Source: Lepisosteus oculatus
Lineage: Eukaryota > Chordata > Actinopteri > Semionotiformes > Lepisosteidae
DNA length: 64,000 nucleotides
Direction of reading: 5' to 3'
Assembly (NCBI RefSeq): GCF_040954835.1
Contig: NC_090697.1
Location: forward strand, 3,670,501 to 3,734,500
A model generated the notes under the pieces. It was not told the DNA's origin and did no database searches. It saw nothing but the letters and a program-made list of their open reading frames with translations. The position numbers and the translations under genes are program-made. Numbering within the stretch: the stretch's first letter is position 1; every line of letters begins with the position of its first letter. Positions 60,725-64,000 of the stretch are shown piece after piece.

Positions 60725-61402
60725 ATAGAGTGGTGTGAAAAAGTGTTTGCCCCCTTCCTGATTTCTTATTTTTTTGCATGTTTGTCACACTGAAATGCTT
60801 CAGATCATCAAACAAATAAAAATTTTAGACAAAGATAACACAAGTAAACACAAAATGCAGTTTTTAAATGAAGGTTTTTATTATTAAGGGAAAAAAGAAA
60901 CTGTGGTTCGCTGGAGTCCCAAATCTTTAGAAATGGCTTTATAACCTTTTCCAGACTGATAAATCTCAATTACTCTGTTTCTCATTTGTTCCTGAATTTC
61001 CTTGGATCGCAGCATGATGTCTAGCTTTTGAGGATCTTCTGGTCTACTTCACTTTGTCAGGCAGGTCCTATTTAAGTGATTTCTTGATTGAGAACAGGTG
61101 TGGCAGTAATCAGGCCTAGGTGTGGCTAGAGAAATTGAACTCAGCTTTCCAAACATGTGATAAACCACAGTTTATTTATGTTTTAACAGGGGGGGCAATC
61201 ACTTTTTCACACAGGGCCATGTAGGTTTGGATTTTTTTCCCCTTAATAATAAAAACCTTCATTTAAAAACTGCATTTTGTGTTTACTTTTGTTATCTTTG
61301 TCTAATATTTCAATTTGTTTGATGATCTGAAACATTTCAGTGTGACAACATGCAAAAAAATAAGAAATCAGGAAGGGGGCACACACTTTTTCACACCACT
61401 GT
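60725..61402 (-). mobile_element. Tc1/mariner derivative with ~168-bp inverted repeats
   Basis: Left repeat 60727-60895 starts TGGTGTGAAAAAGTGTTTGC; right repeat 61233-61400 is its near-perfect reverse complement and ends TTTTTCACACCACTGTA. The interior (61015 to 60905, minus) keeps the first part of a Tc1 transposase: LRSKEIQEQMRNRVIEIYQS and GYKAISKDLGLQRTTV. The catalytic part is deleted, so it is non-autonomous. Confidence 0.85.
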
Positions 61403-61421
61403 ACGTGGGAGACACTGCATC

Positions 61422-61478
61422 CAATGTGTGTGTGTGCGTGCGTGAATGCGTGCGTGCTTGCGTGTGTGTGTGTGGGGG
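61422..61478. repeat. Imperfect (TG)n/(TGCG)n microsatellite
   Basis: TGTGTGTGTGCGTGCGTGAA followed by GCGTGCGTGCTTGCGTG and TGTGTGTGGGGGG. It abuts the inverted repeat of the Tc1 derivative. Confidence 0.9.
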
Positions 61479-61909
61479 GCAGTTTATAACTAAATACATC
61501 CAGGACGGTTTGGGAAGAGCTCTCTGAAAAAAGAAACAAAACATTCCAAGCACCTTATAAATCTACATACGGCCATTTTCAAAGTTCTATTCAGTCAACC
61601 CCATTGTTATATTTTACTTTTATTTTCTAGTCTACAAAAGACTCATAGGTTATTTTACAATAATGTCATGACATTTGTAAGAATAAATCAGGTACAAGCA
61701 CATGCACAGTATTTTCAACTTAAAAAATAAGAGTATCCTTGAGTGAAAAGAGCCTGGAGCAATTTCATAATACATTCTCTTACCTCAAATATCAGCAAGC
61801 ATACATCTAGCTACGTTTCCCCCCAAAGATAACAGACTCTTATTGTTTCGAATTTAAAATATAAATACTTTACTCCATTTTGGAAATTACACAATTAAAT
61901 TGAACATTT

Positions 61910-61982
61910 CTGCTCCACAGCCAAAATGTTTTGTCTCTTTTCTTTCCTTTTCTGCATGGAATAAACCATTCTTGTTCCAAAT
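61910..61982 (+). mobile_element. Penelope-like end fragment
   Basis: TCCACAGCCAAAATGTTTTG, TCTTTTCTTTCC and CTGCATGGAATAAACCATTC match the recurrent PLE terminus, here without inverted partner or body. Confidence 0.6.
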
Positions 61983-62917
61983 GATTAAAATATCATCACC
62001 AAAGTGCAGTGATGGTCCTCCCAAATCCTAGCTATCGCCCACTGTCTGGGATTAGTGTACACTTCATTCAATATTCCAACTCCTGTTTTTTCATGTACTT
62101 CAATTTCATTTTTCTTGTTTTCAATATCATATACTTCAGAATTATTAAAAAGCAGGGATCATCAACATGAGGATGAAATTAAATTAAGATTTAGAAATTT
62201 TTAAAATGTGTTAAGAGGAACAAACTCCTTTGAGCAATTTCCAACACATCACCATATGAAAAAATACACACAGCTGTATTGTGAAATGTGCTGTTGATCC
62301 CATTGCTAAGGAAAGGGATAAAGGGAAAAGGATTCCCTTTTTTTGGTAAAATATCTTAAAATTAAGAAGTGTTAATAATAATAATTTTATTTAATGATAT
62401 ACTTTGTTATATACTTTGATCAAGTGATATACTTTGTTCAAGTTAAAGACTTCAGTGCAGATCCAATGTCCAGGGTATTTCTTGCCTTGTGCCTATCTCT
62501 TTTAAAAAGCTTTGACCTTAATTTGAACACCTAGGTCTGTGATCATGTGCATATTTGTTTTATCTTTAAATTGTCATTCTCCATCTACAACCCCCAAATG
62601 ACTAATTAGCTTTTGAAATTGGAGAAAAATCACTGGCCTCAGGACAGCACCACTAAAACAACACAGATCAAAGTCAACCAAATTCATAACACAGCAACAC
62701 AACACCTTATCCACTGGGACACACAAACACAAGACAAACGTGAATGCTGCAGTCCATAAAAACAATACACTAGTTGAATATCTGACCTGGCCATAAAAAT
62801 CAGATAACACATTCTGGTTGTCCAGGGAGGAAAGACTGTGTTCTCACTCCCAGAAGAGGGAAATAAAGACAGAGATGCACTTTCTGCTGCTCTGTGAGAA
62901 ATACTCTGGGTTTAGAC

Positions 62918-64000
62918 CAGGGGTCGGCAACGAACATGTTTTTAACAGCACATTCAAAGAATGTGACGTGTAATAACAGTCTAATAAGACACAAAATAAT
63001 TAAATTAAACAATAATAAAAACTGTGCTTGACTGTTCTGTAATTCATAGTAAGCAACATTGAATATGCTACTAAATTAAATCTCTTTGGTGCGGAAAAAA
63101 TTGATTCATTTTTGGCATTATTTTCAGTAGGCACTATTTTTTTCACAGGAAAGCAAAGTTAGATGTTCACTTATTTCAGTCAGTTACAGATGGGGAATAT
63201 CTAAAAGAGGATTTTCTTAGTTGTTCAGATGTATTTTTTAATTAGTTTGCCCAACATACACGATCATCGCTAGAATCAAAGACCTAGTTGTGTCTGCTAG
63301 ATTGGTGGAGAGACTCATGAAATGGCCCACAAAATTAACAAATAACAGATATTGGCATTAATAGATGGAAAAGTATTTGTGCTTGAAGCGTGTGTGGATA
63401 TAAACGACATACAGCGATGAGCAATTCTGGAGAGATACTGTGACTCAGATGAAATCTGAGAAGAGCTGTGCTTCCTTAAAACACAGCACAACTACAGGGG
63501 AACATGTATCTGAGATGTTTATCAATCATTTTGATAAATTGACATCAAGAAATATTTTTTGTGACGACTGATGGTGCCCGTTGTCGCAAAACAGATGTGA
63601 TTTATACAGATCATTGTGGATTACACTGGCCACCCCACAATAAACATTTATTTTACTGTTCATCAGGAAAATCTTCTTGGCAAGATTTTGAATTATGAGT
63701 GTAATAATGTGATAACTACAGTTCTGAAAAAAGTGACTTTTCTTGTTGTTCAATTTGCCTTTATACACCGACAGTCTCAAATTTAACTTCAGGAGGTGGA
63801 CAGTGCGTACAAGTACATTGAGCTTCAAAGCAATATTTATTGGCTAAACTATGTGAAGGTTTTGGCATGCTTTGTGAACTGCAAGATGAAAAATTGTTTT
63901 TTTCATTTTATTCTTTTTTTTTAATACCACCATGCATATGAACGAACTCAATCTCCTTTTGCGGGGTGCAGCTCAAACTCTTATGGTCTTTTCGAATCAT
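62918..64000 (+). pseudogene. hAT-type transposon relic, running past the window
   Basis: Opens with CAGGGGTCGGCAAC (62918-62931), a typical hAT terminal repeat. Downstream plus-strand frames keep scattered hAT/ZBED-like blocks: LKTQHNYRGTCI, FVTTDGARC-like sequence at ~63550-63590, and MNELNLLLRGAAQTL near 63940-63980. Many stops. The right terminus is outside the window. Confidence 0.6.

Noticed and set aside
61243-61553. 98- and 61-codon minus ORFs with His/Thr repeats
   Set aside because: They translate the (TG)n microsatellite and the Tc1 inverted repeat.

Overview
The window is vertebrate nuclear DNA: multi-exon genes with GT-AG introns, long AT-rich introns and many transposon relics. 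The gene content (PTPRK end, THEMIS, LEG1, TAAR1) and the repeats (5S-rRNA-derived SINEs, Penelope-like elements with GIY-YIG domains, Tc1/mariner and hAT relics, CR1/L2-type LINE tails) suggest a ray-finned fish. The long introns make a non-teleost such as a gar, bowfin or sturgeon relative plausible. The species is an inference.

Layout. 1-6470 (+): last four coding exons and 3'UTR of the receptor tyrosine phosphatase gene PTPRK (second phosphatase domain, D2). 6.65-7.5 kb: a Penelope-like element (PLE) fragment with inverted ends. 9.09-29.8 kb (+): a complete six-exon THEMIS gene (683 codons, two CABIT domains, Grb2-type proline motif). Its introns hold SINEs, two Tc1 relics, a tRNA-like foldback and a PLE. 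30.4-38 kb: repeats and an exact 132-bp duplication. 38.2-42.4 kb (-): LEG1 (C6orf58 homologue), five coding exons assembled including a 90-nt exon; the last exon was not found. 42.5-50 kb: intergenic, with a 115-bp tandem duplication carrying a microexon-like unit, SINEs and one GC-rich exon-like block. 50.3-52.95 kb (+): TAAR1-type trace amine receptor, single coding exon, with a likely TATA box and noncoding first exon. 54.2-56.5 kb: two PLE copies with inverted ends, one interrupted by a LINE tail. 57.6 kb (-): an unassigned terminal-exon-like ORF. 60.7-61.4 kb: a Tc1/mariner derivative with long inverted repeats. 62.9-64 kb: start of a hAT relic.

PTPRK-THEMIS-LEG1 is a conserved block known from human 6q22.33, with the same relative order. 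TAAR1 lies several megabases away in human (6q23), so LEG1-TAAR1 adjacency is the notable synteny feature. The genes do not form a pathway. PTPRK is an adhesion-linked phosphatase, THEMIS a T-cell selection adaptor, LEG1 a secreted liver/gland protein and TAAR1 an amine GPCR. No bacterial-style operon, CRISPR array or viral gene was seen. The less explained items are the repeated inverted PLE ends with a hammerhead-like core, the duplicated microexon, the tRNA-like foldback and two orphan exon-like ORFs.
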